A stretch of 64,000 bases of DNA from Saccharina japonica (Eukaryota > Sar > Phaeophyceae > Laminariales > Laminariaceae). Of this stretch, positions 1-11,500 are shown in pieces. Each line of letters starts with the position of its first letter. Position 1 is the stretch's first letter. A program made the translations under genes and the position numbers. Below the pieces are notes generated by a model. That model made no database searches. It was not told the DNA's origin and worked only from the letters and a program-made list of their open reading frames with translations. The stretch is from the NCBI GenBank assembly GCA_008828725.1, contig MEHQ01001881.1, positions 165,240-229,239 on the forward strand. Direction: 5' to 3'.

Positions 1-97
1 GAGCATAGTTAATAGGACCTACGATACAGACAAAAACCTATACATTTACTGATTTTTACTAACAATATTTGGTTTTGTTAACTATGGTCCCCCTTAA
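1..97. mobile_element. About 100-bp MITE, copy 1
   Basis: GAGCATAGTTAATAGGACC at the left and TTAACTATGGTCCCCC at the right are imperfect inverted repeats. The same family is at 9043-9135 and 14106-14206. The left outer bases may lie outside the window. Confidence 0.55.
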
Positions 98-829
98 TAG
101 TACGATAGAGGGACACCACTACTAGGTACTTGTACCTTGATACGTACGGTTTTTGAGGTCGTCCGCACGTGTGTTTTTCAAGAATTTCCAAACGCGCGGC
201 AACGTTGGGTCGTAGCCTTGCTCAGCCTGGGTTAGGGTTGGGTTAGAGTCACGTATGCTTGGGTTGGGTCGACATCTAAAAGCACAAAAAAAAATGAGTA
301 CAGCAGTAACCGTATCATGTACGTATAATACTATTTTCGGTACTTTGTGTGGTATGTTTTGGTGCCGCGACTTGGTAAAAAGGGACCTCACATGCTGAAG
401 TCACCACTGCACCGATTCTCCCACACTAATTCCAAGTTGTTTGTCCCCAAAAACGTGGGCGTTGCAGAGGAAGATTGGGCTTTTTTGTGCGCTACAAGGC
501 CTTGTTTTAGCCTGCCTGGTATATATGGGCAGCGCTAACTGCAATTCTACTGTAGAACGGCAGCACAAATTGCGACACGCACGCCTAGGGTTCGCGCTCT
601 CGACCTCCGACAGCTCCTGCGGACGGCTAATCATACTTCTACCTACAACCACTCTGCGCACCGATTCTACAGACAAGTATCGCACCGAGCTTGCCAATAT
701 GAGTTTCGACGAAACAAGATCTCACAGCTGTGTTTGTGTGTGTGTGTGTTTTTTTTTCTGTACGTAGCCCTCATTGAGAGGTGTTCTTGTGCCCCCCCAT
801 GCCTACTGGCCTATGGGCGCCTTTTGCAA

Positions 830-1010
830 CCCCTCTTTCGTATATATGAACTGTTGCATCTCTTGTTGTCATACTGCTGTAGCCCGTAGTCTCCCCCCAT
901 GCCTGCCCGCCTTTTTGGCTTGCGTGAAATCCCTCTTCTATCGTATGAGCTGTGACATCTCTTATTGCCATACTGCTGTAGCCCGTAGTCCCTTACGGCA
1001 GGGCAGGCTG
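830..1010 (+). repeat. Two-copy tandem repeat
   Basis: CATACTGCTGTAGCCCGTAG occurs at about 869 and 969, each preceded by CATCTCTT and followed by a similar stretch. Period about 100 bp. Confidence 0.55.
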
Positions 1011-1664
1011 TACTGCTGCTGTGCATGTTCTGAACCTGAAGCTCCTGCAAGTTACAGCCCTCTTGGGGCTTGTGAGGGGACATTTGGCGATAAACAAATA
1101 TCAACTACAGAGACGATTATGGCGATGGCCACTTCGTGATTGGGGGATGATACAATGGTTGGTGTCCGAGTTACAATGATTGCAATGGCAAGGAATCGTA
1201 CGGTATCTACGGGCGCAACATGATCCTACCCGTACTGCTGGGCGCTCACGCTGCTCGTAGACGGTTGATGAATAACACCAAAGATACCCACCAAAGATAT
1301 CGTTTGTTTTGTCGCTGTCCCTTATATCCGTTATGTCGGTTATATCGGTTATACCCGTTATAAAGGGTCCCTTAAAAGGGGTACCAAAGGGATTAAAAAT
1401 TGTCAGCCGTTGAGCCTCATGCACCGAAAACAACCGTGACGTGGATTGCAGCCAAAGGTGTCAGAAGACTTGTCAAAAGTCAAACTGTCAGTCGAAAGGG
1501 CCGTCTCTCTGTCAAAGCTGTCAAAATCAAGGCAGTTCCATCCGTCTATTAATGGAGTCTACATATGTTATCCCCTATCTCTGTTAGGAAGCCGCCTCGT
1601 TATCTACGTGGAAACCATTGTGTCCTGTGTGCGTGGCAGCTATGTCCGACATGCAGTAGTGCCG

Positions 1665-1858
1665 GTGCCTCTATAGTGCCGGTATGCGGCAGCCAACAAT
1701 ACAGGCACTATAGCGGCAACCGGCACAACTCCGCACACTGCCACACTGGCTAATCCCATCTCTTAACCAAGCCATTTCACCGGCACTATACGTAGCGGGC
1801 AGCCGGCACTTCTCAACCGGCACTATAGAGGAACCACTACTGTACCATACCTGGCATG
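1665..1858. mobile_element. GTGCCGG MITE, copy 1
   Basis: Multiple CCGGCACTATA/TATAGTGCCGG segments in both orientations, ending GAGGAACCACTACTGTA. Same family at 9351, 15452 and 31089. The left terminus is eroded. Confidence 0.6.
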
Positions 1859-2489
1859 CTTCGTACCAGCCCCGGTTTTGATGTTACGGGGTGGGCATAT
1901 CTTGTAATCAGAACCCGCGATGTACGGAAAAATCGCATGTTCCTCTACATTTACGCACCATATTTCCTCCGCAATAGTATCGCGTAGAGCTGATAGCCCG
2001 AGTACCGAGTAGGGATGCGAATCGGATCGAAACCCCGATTGATTTTAGACCAGTTTCGGCGAAGCCCTTGGCGAAACCGATTGGTCTCATCGGATTTATT
2101 ACAGTTAAGTAGATCGGCTCGCTTGAATTTCAAGTGAATTCGGAACGAGCCAAGCGAGCGAAGCGAGCCTCAAACACTCCACCCCCCTCGACTGGTGAGG
2201 GGGCCAATATAGCAATAAAGCCGGTAGGGTCCACTGCTGTAGCACATGTTGCCGGTGGGAGCCGTATAGTCCGCACGATTCAGTGCAAGTTTCCTGGGTT
2301 GGATCTGTACTATGCATATGCTGCACAGCCTTTCATTACGGCAGTTTAGGATCTAGAAGATCTATCTGTAGATGATCTGCCCGGGGTGTGGAACATACCC
2401 TCGAAAGTCATCTTCGCGAGCTGCTTGTGATACTCGTGCTTTGATTGCGTGTGTTACCGGGTGTGTATACCGTATACTGCAATCATTAT

Positions 2490-2812
2490 ACCGCACTGTA
2501 GGCAAGATAACACTGTAATCAAGATAACACTGCACTTAAGATAACACATCGTAATCAAGGTAGCACACTGTATCAAGACAACACACTGTAATCAAGATAA
2601 CACACTGTAATCAAGACAACACACTGTAACCAATATAACACACTGCATTCAAGATAACACCCTGTAATCAAGGTAGCACACTGTATCAAGGCAACACACT
2701 GTAATCAAGATAACACACTGTAATCAAGACAACACACTGTAACCAATATAACACACTGCATTCAAGATAACACCCTGTAATCAAGATGAGCACACTGTAA
2801 TCCAGATAACAC
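2490..2812 (+). repeat. Minisatellite, about 19-bp unit
   Basis: AAGATAACACACTGTAATC units and variants, about 17 copies. A higher-order block repeats (2560-2660 resembles 2665-2765). Confidence 0.7.
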
Positions 2813-3495
2813 ACCCCCTGGGGCGAATTTCCGAGCCGATTTTTTTTCCAAACCCAGGGGGGTACACACAACCAAAATGGCGGCGTTATTAATAGGAAGA
2901 TGTCGTCCAGATATTTCCATAGACGCATGCATCGCTCGGCATTTTCTTCTTATGGTACTTTTATCATACCCATTTTCGAGAAAAACAAACTTCGAAATAG
3001 CGCAGTCGTCCGAGGGGGTTTGTCATCTTTTCACACGTGTGATACACGGACATCTTTCGTAGCTGCCGACGTTCGTTTGCGATTGGCCTTCTCGTCTTGC
3101 CGTGTTTTGCCGTTTGATGCATCCGTCTTTTGGCCGTGTGATGCATACGAAATATACATCGTTACTACTGTGTGCGAGAGCCCTTCCGTATATGACAGCA
3201 TGCAAAATCACACCCCCCCCCCCGTTCGGACAAATTTGGAAGAGGCTGGTCTTTTCGTCCAAAACAAAATCAGCTTCGAAATTCGTCCGAGGACGCATGC
3301 TTCGGTAGAGGTGCACCATGATAATAAGGTTTTGCCTTCTGAGGGTAATCACTTGAGGAGCTCCTTACCCCCGCGCTGAAACTGATCCTGGAGGAAACTA
3401 AAAGTGCTATGATACCCGATGAACAATGCCATGGACCAAATATTCAATGAACAATATTGCAACACAGCAATGACATTCCGAGAATTTTGGGTTAA

Positions 3496-3753
3496 GGGCC
3501 CATATTAACGAATATAAAATAAATTCAATTTGGAAAAAAAAAAAAAAAAAACCGCTTTTCATTGGTCAACACGCGCACCAGCACCAAAGAGCTGGGAAAA
3601 ATAAAATTCAAATTCGCTTTTCATTGGTCAACACACGCACCAGCACCCCCCAAGATCCTAATCTTTGGTGCTGGTGCGCGTGTTGACCAATGAAAAGCGG
3701 ATTTGATTTTTTTTTTTCCAAATTGATTTTTTTTTTTTCGTTAAAACGGGCCC
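3496..3753. mobile_element. Hairpin MITE, PIF/Harbinger-like, copy 1
   Basis: Terminal repeats GGGCCCATATTAACG and CGTTAAAACGGGCCC enclose long internal arms containing TTTTCATTGGTCAACACGCG and its complement. TAA flanks both ends, as expected of a TWA target duplication. Confidence 0.7.
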
Positions 3754-3757
3754 TAAA

Positions 3758-3967
3758 GGGCCCATATTAACGAGTATAAAATGACTTCAATTTAGAAAAA
3801 TAAAAAATAAAATTCGCTCTTCATTGGTCAACATACGCACCAGCACCAAATATTAGGATCTTGGGGTATAATCTTGGGTGGTGGTGCGGGTTCTGACCCA
3901 TGAAAAGCGGATTTGAGTTTTTTTTTTTTCCAAATTGATTTTTTTTTTTCTTCGTTAAAACGGGCCC
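3758..3967. mobile_element. Hairpin MITE, PIF/Harbinger-like, copy 2
   Basis: Same family as its left neighbour, separated from it by only TAAA. Ends are GGGCCCATATTAACG and TTCGTTAAAACGGGCCC. The arms carry ATTGGTCAACATACGC and a diverged complement. Confidence 0.7.
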
Positions 3968-5007
3968 TAAGGAGCCCGACCATTCAGAAAAAAAAATCAG
4001 TAAAAATGTGCTACCTCTATACCTCTATCGTAGCACGCGTTCGAGGGTGTGTGCGCCTTACCATGTTGCCATGCGTGTTTTACGGCCATCTTTGCTGCCG
4101 ACGTTTGGTTGCGATCGGTCTTCTGGTCTTGCCGTATTTTGTCGTACCATATGATGTACCTGGTATACGTATTTGTACATATTACTGCTGTGTACGAGAG
4201 CCGAGAGCCCTACGGTGTGCGAGAGCCGAAAACCAAGATGCTATTAATAGATCACTAACCCCCTCGTTTGCGATTTTTGAAGAGGCTGGTCTAGTCGGCA
4301 ACGGGGGAGAGAGTGCGAACGCTGAGAGTTGCGTTTAGATGGAATTGGTGTTAGGATATCGAACGAGAATCGAGCTCGATACACGTGGTATACGGTACCG
4401 ATAAACGCAAAAGCTACGTATTCATGGTCGATATATACGAATTCGACATTGGATACATCGGAACTTTCGTTCAGTCTTTGCATAAAAAACGTGAGGGGAT
4501 GGAGGGCAAAATACGTACCAGTATTTAGACATAACTCTATATCCATACCTACTCGTAGATCCTTTGGTCTTCGCAAGCTTTCCTCGGCATATCTTGGTAC
4601 CTGACAGCCACTCTCAGCCTTTAATTGCCGAAGCAGAAGTTACTTGCTTTCCCGAAGTTCTTGGCTTTCTTTGCTTTCTTCTATCTTGCCTAATTTCAAG
4701 ATAAAAAATCCACGCTAATTTTAAGATATTTTTTTCCACACTAAAATCAAGATTTTTTTTTCAAAGAGTCCAAAAAAAGTGAAAATACGTATAATATACG
4801 TTCGTTCGCAACGCCCCATCCTCATTTTTATTTTAGCGATTTGCGTCAGCGCAGAAACCTTTTGTAGGTGAGCAAGCTACTGGGTGGGTCGGTTGGTCCT
4901 TGGGCTGGTTGTCGCACCACCTCCAACACTGCCCATCAACAATATTTCTTGTTAAGCGATGCGCGTCAGCGCAAACATCTTTTATAGTGGGTGCTTGGAT
5001 CGGTGGG

Positions 5008-5556
5008 TGGGCGGGGGGTGGGGGGGTGTACTAATGTCGTGCACGGCCGTAGTCGTATGACCATAAACCCTCGCATCCCTACAATGCCGGGACGGAGCAC
5101 GTTGGGTTTTCACCACCCAGGCAGACATTGCTTGCACCCAGCGCGAAGCGCCGTGAGGTATCGGGCGAGTCGCATGGAGGGGGAGCTGCATCCTGCTAAG
5201 ACCCGCCTCTGAGGCGGACTTGCATATGTACGACAGCCTCCAATGAATTGATTTAATTTCTGGTGTGGCCACTTCCAGAGACAGCAATGGGTATTACTAT
5301 GTTTCTGCCTCATGGATGCCTTACCATATCACACTACGTGATACAATCATTCTCCTTGTGCGGAGTTGAGCTTATCAACCACGCACAAATGATCTATAAC
5401 CAGACCGCCAGCCTGGGTGTCCGCCAAAAAAAAAAAAAACGGTACCCTGGTTGTCTATCATAGCTCACGGAGTGAAAGGCATGTTTTACAGCGGCGTCGC
5501 CAAGCGACGCCAACCCAACCTATGAATATATTGTGGGCGGGGGGGGGGGGGGGGGC
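5008..5556 (+). mobile_element. C-run element, full-length copy
   Basis: The repeat starts in a G-run, then GTACTAATGTCGTGCACGGC and GACCATAAACCCTCGCATCC. An inner perfect stem CCGCCTCTGAGGCGG sits at 5203-5217. It continues through CACTACGTGATACAATCATT to the GCGTCGCCAAGCGACGCC stem (5492-5509) and another G-run at 5538. It shares its whole length with copies near 16.3, 48.1 and 57.3 kb. No coding capacity; the transposition class is unknown. Confidence 0.75.
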
Positions 5557-5984
5557 GTTATTTTAGTTTGTGGTAAAAAAATACCACAAAACAACAAAAC
5601 AGCAAGTAGTATTATAATAGTGGGAAAACTACAGCAGCACGAAGAAGTGTTCGGTTTGCGCACTGGCAGGCAGTTAGGACAGTCACTATCGCCTAGCTCT
5701 CCGATCTCGGCACGGCTTTCGACATAAGCAGTACAGGACGGTGCGCATAAATAGCGGGCGTGTACCAGTCCCGAACGTGTCTGAAGCGGTTCAGTGTACG
5801 CGTCGCACGATGGGAATCCAAAAGCGAACGAGGAACGACGGACGACGGACGACAAACCTCAATATTTAGAATTGGCTATATATAGCTACGCTCTGGCCCT
5901 TTTCAGAAGCGTTTTTTGTCCGCTTGTGTCCGTTTGTGTATCCCCGCGCATTCTCACGCCCCCCCATACACACAACCCCTTACC

Positions 5985-6260
5985 AGTGATGGATACCGAT
6001 ACCGAACCGAACCAAAAATACCGGAGTTCCGGTATCGGTATGCGATACCGAAACTCGTAAAAAAACGGGTTCGGTGTCGGTATTATACCGAAATACCGGA
6101 ATCCGGTATTTCGGTATTTGTCCTCCCTCTTCCAGGATGCCCCCCCGTACGGCATAAAACAACTCCTACCGCCTAAAAGCGAACCACAACGGACCACAAC
6201 TCACGATTTATCGAGCATTTTACCAAAACCGAAATACCGATACCTCCGTAATACGGTATT
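5985..6260. repeat. Palindrome-rich CGGTAT/ATACCG block
   Basis: Many copies of ATACCGAA, ACCGGAATCCGG and TTTCGGTAT in both orientations make overlapping hairpins. No unit length is constant. Confidence 0.55.
5990..5991. other. Note on 5560-5985 and 6620-6970
   Basis: Apart from a (CTG)8 run at 6699-6723, I see no gene or repeat I can name in these two stretches. The plus frame at 6735-7175 crosses into a SINE and is not supported. Confidence 0.4.
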
Positions 6261-6380
6261 GTTTCGGTATTTGTCATCCCCCTTGTAAGAAAGCCTAAAT
6301 ATGACATGGAATAGTATCTACGGCCTGCAGCCTACACAGCTCACCGCTCACTACAGAACCCAGCATCGTCGACTGGCACT

Positions 6381-6613
6381 CGGACAACGTTGAACAAGCG
6401 CATGACAGCGATAGCGAAGGCGAGATCAACCCTACGACAGTACGAGCAGAGGCAGGGGCAGGAGGAGCAGGAGGAGCACCCCTCCTGCCCCTGCCCCTGC
6501 TTGTTATGTCGCACGGCCGATCTCGCCTCCGCTGTCGCTGTCATGCACTTGCTTCTCCTGCCCCTGCCTCTGTCGCAGGCTGTCGCTGTCATGCACTTGT
6601 TCAACGTTGTCCG
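6381..6613. mobile_element. Foldback element
   Basis: CGGACAACGTTGAACAAGCG at the left is complemented by CTTGTTCAACGTTGTCCG at the right. The arms also share CATGACAGCGATAGCG, CGAGATC and GGGCAGGAGG pieces, so nearly the whole element folds into one hairpin. Confidence 0.7.
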
Positions 6614-6969
6614 CCATTTCCTATACCCTGCGCCAGTGCAGTGCTAAAAGGCGTCCTGTGACTAGTTAACCCGTCGCTCCCGTTGCAACAGCAGAGCCTG
6701 CTGCTGCTGCTGCTGCTGCTGCTGTCACGGGCGCGTGAGCATGTTGACCCGCCCTGACCCCCGAGAGGAGCAAGCGCGGTGGAGATGGCCACGCGGGGGG
6801 GTCATCTATCTCGTCCGGGTAGTGTGGGGACTTGGCGCAAGCTCGCCCACTACTAGCAAAAACCTAGGCTATGTGCTGCCTGTCCGCAGAACTCGGTCCA
6901 GTTACGGTCCAACCTACCTAACCGTTGGGGCGTCGGTCCTTCCTCAACGCACAACATTGGCAACCGTTT

Positions 6970-7275
6970 TACGATATTTTATTTATTTATTTGTTTTTTC
7001 ATCCCCTTTTATTATCTCCGCACTTCTGCCTCTCTCCCTCCATAGTCATAACTCAGATCCGGGATCACAAAGCAGGTTCTTCTCCCTCCTCCCCACTACG
7101 GTTCTTGCCTTGATTTTTATCGCGCAGAGGGTTCAGCATTCCCAACGCTCGTCGATTTTTATCGAATTTTGCTAACTCACGCTCTCGCGCTTTCCGCTAG
7201 TCAAGACATGTTTTGCGAGAAAAAGTTCCTACAAGCATGCACTCGGGGGGGCTCGAACTCACGACCTTGACTTAT
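6970..7275 (-). mobile_element. SINE, reverse copy
   Basis: The reverse complement shows the family order: a diverged tRNA-like head (GAGTTCGAGCCCC) near 7260, the body with ATCCGGGATCACAAAG on the plus strand, and an (ATAAA)n tail at 6970-6990. The A box is not intact. Confidence 0.7.
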
Positions 7276-7884
7276 ATCGTGTCGATTGAATCGCACGATT
7301 GAATCGGATCAATCGGCTGCGATTCACGGCCCTCACGATGTGTACGTTCGTGTGTTTACTATTAATAGTCCTGGGCACTGGCACAGTAGTGCTAGCAGTA
7401 GTAAAACACCTAATAAGCAACGGGAAAGCTGGCCCAGGCTGGATTTCTTATTTTGAGATTGGGTGTTTTCTACACTAATTTTGAGATTCCGAATCTCGAA
7501 TTTCTTACTTTGCTCTCGATCTCAGCCTGGGTTTCTTAGTAGCCTTTTTTCTTCGTAGGTGTTCCTGTAGTGTATGCGTCCTAGTGTTCACAGCCCCAAC
7601 CATACATGCGTTCGTGTATACCCGGCTTTGTTTGAGGGGGGAAAAGGCTAGGAAATTTCTTCCTAGGGCGTGTATTATCTTGCTGTTATACTGTATCATA
7701 CCTCTGGTAAAAACTCAGTTTTTGGTACCGCCAGTAGTGTATAGTTATTCAGCCGCCCTCTTGCTCCGGAGAATTGGGTAATTTGTTTGAACATTGCCAC
7801 AGGAACAGGGCAAGGATCGACCGGATAGCTCTGAAGCTCTCAGGAGCTAAAAGTGTACTTGTAAATCCGTTGAACGTCTACTTG

Positions 7885-8125
7885 GCGCGACTGACAGCAG
7901 CAGTATCCCCAGTCTATTGTCGCGGCAATGGACTACTGTTGCTGTAAATGTTGCCAGGTTTATTGTCGCAACAATAGACTATTGCTACCAAAATTCCAAA
8001 TGTATCCCTAGTCTATTGACGCGACAATAGACTGTTGTTGTCAAGTGTTCGAGGTTTATTATCACAGCAATAGAATATTGCTACTCGTGCCAACATTCCG
8101 AATATATTCGAATATATTGTTGCCG
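7885..8125. repeat. Tandem palindromic repeat, TATTGTCGCGACAATA type
   Basis: AGTCTATTGACGCGACAATAGACT-like palindromes recur four times at about 60-bp spacing. Each could fold into a stem-loop. Confidence 0.55.
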
Positions 8126-8164
8126 ATACGTAGTATCTCTCGATAGACACGTTCCGCAGCAGTA

Positions 8165-8450
8165 TGGTGTGGGCAGGCAGGTAACTGGTTTACTTACCAC
8201 AGGCAACTGACAAACCTGTTTTTTTTTACGTTACAGTAGGATGGTCGGTCAGTCGGTCGGTCGGTCGGTCTGTCGGTCTGTCTGTCCGTCAGTCGGTCGG
8301 TCGGTCGGTTTGTCGGTCGGAGTCTACTGTGGGCAGGTGACTGGTTTACCACAGGTCACTGTCATCCATGTTTATTTTTTGTTACATAGGGTGGTTCGTC
8401 GGTCGGTCCGTCGGTCGGTCAGTCTGTCTCTCTGTCGGTCGCTTCAGCCA
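8165..8450 (+). repeat. (GGTC)n tracts in a duplicated unit
   Basis: GGCAGGTAACTGGTTTAC plus GGTCGGTC runs occur twice (8173-8310 and 8332-8440). Located just upstream of the first recognised JmjC exon; a missing start exon must lie before or within this area. Confidence 0.6.
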
Positions 8451-8593
8451 TCTCGAAAGGGGTCTCGATTTTTTTGGCGCCGTGTCCGCATAATATGTTA
8501 GAAACTCAAATTCGCTCGTCATGTGATCCGAAGTACTTCGAGTATGGTAATTGCTTTTTGTTGATTTTTTTTCGGTGGCACGCTGTGTTTCAG

Positions 8594-11500
8594 GCCCTCA
8601 ACTACAGCATTCCTGCCGAGAGGGCCATGGCGGAGCAGCTCCGGGACTGCGAGGTGCCCTTCAAGGTGTACGGTGAGCTACGGCTGAATAAATAGGACGC
8701 AAACCTTAAAAGGGCCATTGTTACAGTGCCATAACAGGGTTATAGTGCCATTATAGTGTTATAGTGCCAGTTTGATCGAAAATGTAAGGGGTATAGTTAT
8801 GTTGCCATAATAATTCTAAAGGTGCCTTATTTCTACGACCATACTGACATTCCAATTTCCACGCATCGAGATATGTATGAGATCCCATGTTTCACGATCG
8901 AAGTATCAAACACAGGTTGTGAATATCAGTGTCGACGAAATCCTTGATCTCGCAGCTGTATATATGTGTGTGTGTTTTTTAATAAATGTGTCATGCCTCC
9001 CATTTTATTACTACTGTTGTATGAACTGGTCCCTCCATTACGGGGAGCCATAGTAAATAGGACCAAATATTGATCGTAAAATTAGGTAGAAATAAAGGTT
9101 TTTGTGTCTACCGTAGGTCCTATTAATATGGCCCCCCTTAGGGGCCGTTTTAACGAAGAAAAAAAAAATCAATTTGGAAAAAAAAAATCAAATCCGCTTT
9201 TCATTGGTCAACACGCGCACCACCACCAAAGATTAGGATCTTGGGGGGTGCTGGTGCGTGTGTTGACCAATGAAAAGCGAATTTGAATTTTATTTTTTCC
9301 CTAATTGAATTTATTTTATACTCGTTAATATCGGCCCTTATAGGATTTTACTATTAATAGTGGTATGCGCCAACCGATAATACCGGCACTATACTCGTAG
9401 CGGCAACCGGCACTAATCCCCATAGTACAGTACCACACTGGTGAATCCCATCTACGCCAAGCGATTCCACGGGCACTATTTACTATATATAGCGTGCAAC
9501 CGGCACTACGCAACCGCAACCGGCACTATAGAGGGACCACTGCTTTATCTAGATATATCAAACCCTGACTGACTGCTGTAAATGGCAACATCGACCGCGC
9601 GGCTTATTCTCTTGGTCAGGGTTTCCGGCTGCGGATGCGGCGTCAGAGAAATGGACGGACGAGTACCTCCACGATAATTTGCGGGAGTGCCCGAGGTGCA
9701 ACGTGATGCGATCAGGTACGGTTTGCTTTGGGCTAGGCTGGGTTGGGTTGGGTTGGGTTGGGTTGGGTTGGGTTGGGTTGGTTGGGGTGGGTTGGGTTGG
9801 GTTGGGCTGGGCTGGGCTGGGTTGGGTTGGGTAGAGTTGGGGTGGGGTGGGATGCGGTGTGTTGTGTCGTTTTCTACTGGTTCTGGACAACCCCGATCCC
9901 CTCCCTCGCCCTCCGCCTCCACCTCCCGAGCAGAAACCCACCGCAATGTTGTCGGTCCCCTACGCTTAGCCACGACTTGGTTCATTCGAGGGCAGTTTTC
10001 CTTTTACTGTGTTGCAGTACTACTGTACTGTACAGCAGTATTCGACACTCTGGTTGACGGACCCTGCGTACGAGACAAACCGGACTAGCTCTGACCCCAA
10101 CCCTAACCCTAATCCTAGCCGAATCAAACGTAACTACCTTTGACCCATCAAACGTAACGACCTTTGACCAACTTGCCGGTCGCCCCGGTGGTCTAGCAGT
10201 TAACCAGTAAGATGGCTGAAGTTGAGGTCAGGGGTTCGAGTCTCCCTACGAAGATTTTTATTATCAAATGACATCAGCTGTCGAGAGCGCCTATTAAAGC
10301 GTGAGTAGGCACAATTCGACGAGAGTCGACGACGGGAAGAAAGTGATGAAATAGTCTCGCGTTGAAAATTCTAGGCGCGAACCGTAGTGGGGAAGGAGGA
10401 GAAGAGCCTACTTAAGTGACCCCGGATCTGAGTTACGACTAAAGAGGGAGAGAGATAAAGGGCGAAGATATGAATGGGATGGACAAAACAAAATAACGAA
10501 ACATTTAACAGTTGGGCCGCTGAATCTGATCAACCCTAAATATACACTACGCACTGAAAACAAATTTCCCCCAATAATTCAAAGTAGTACGTATTTTCCC
10601 AACAAAATGATTGCAGTTCTTTTAGGGGGTAACCCCTTGAAGTGGGACCGCACTCCCGTTGTGGGAAAAAAATACTTGGAATTAGTATGGAGTATTTAGG
10701 TTTCTGTACAGTGGTGTAGTATTAAAAGGGCTAAGTTTATGTGGTAAGTTCTACTGCTGGTTCACCCTCCCCTCTCTATGGTCATACGACTACGGCCATG
10801 CATGACAGGAGTACACCCCCTCTAACCCCCCCCCCCCTGCCGCGCTTGGTTGGTGAAAACCCAACGTGCTCCGCCCCGGCAATGTAGGGATGCGAGGGTC
10901 TATGGTCATACGACTACGCCCGCGCACGATATTGAGTACACCCCCTCCCGCGCGCTTGGTGCAAGCAATGTGTGCCTGGTCGGTGAAAACCCGACGTGCT
11001 CCGTCCCGCCATTGTAGGGGTACTTGGGTCTATGTTTATACAACTACAGTACGGCCATGCATGACACGAGTACACCCCCCCCCCCTCTCGGCGCTTCGCG
11101 CTTGGTGCTAGCAATGTCTGCCTGGTCGGTGGAAACCCGACGTGCTCCGTCCCGGCATTGTATATAGGGATACGAGGGTCTATGGTCATACGACTACGGC
11201 CATGCATGAAAATCAAGTACACCCCCTCCCTCGCCGCTGCCGCTGCCGCCGCCCCCACCCCCACCCCCACCACCGCCGCAGAAAATAACCGGTTCATGTT
11301 CTGGCACAAACCGAGAAGTCCTGGGGCGTACCCGACGTGGAAGCCTCCGACTAAACCGAACGACATGGGGTTCAAGGAGTGGCATCTGTGGAGCCAGGAG
11401 GCCGACGCGCGTAAGATCGGCCCTGACGATTTGCACTACTATCTCACCGCAGGTAATTTTTTTATTTCTTATTTTTATTTAGAATATCTATGTATTCTTC

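Larger units (their letters stand above)
3045..4300 (+). repeat. Diverged direct duplication around two MITEs
   Basis: 3050-3260 and 4075-4300 share GCTGCCGACGTTYGKTTGCG, TTCTSGTCTTGCCGT, the ACTGTGTRCGAGAGCC region and GAAGAGGCTGGTCTW, at roughly 75-80% identity by eye. Two hairpin MITEs lie between. Confidence 0.55.

Noticed and set aside
10178..10250. tRNA gene
   Set aside because: A and B boxes are present, but no clean cloverleaf forms and the downstream body is shared with other copies. It is a SINE head; the same holds for 58005-58080.
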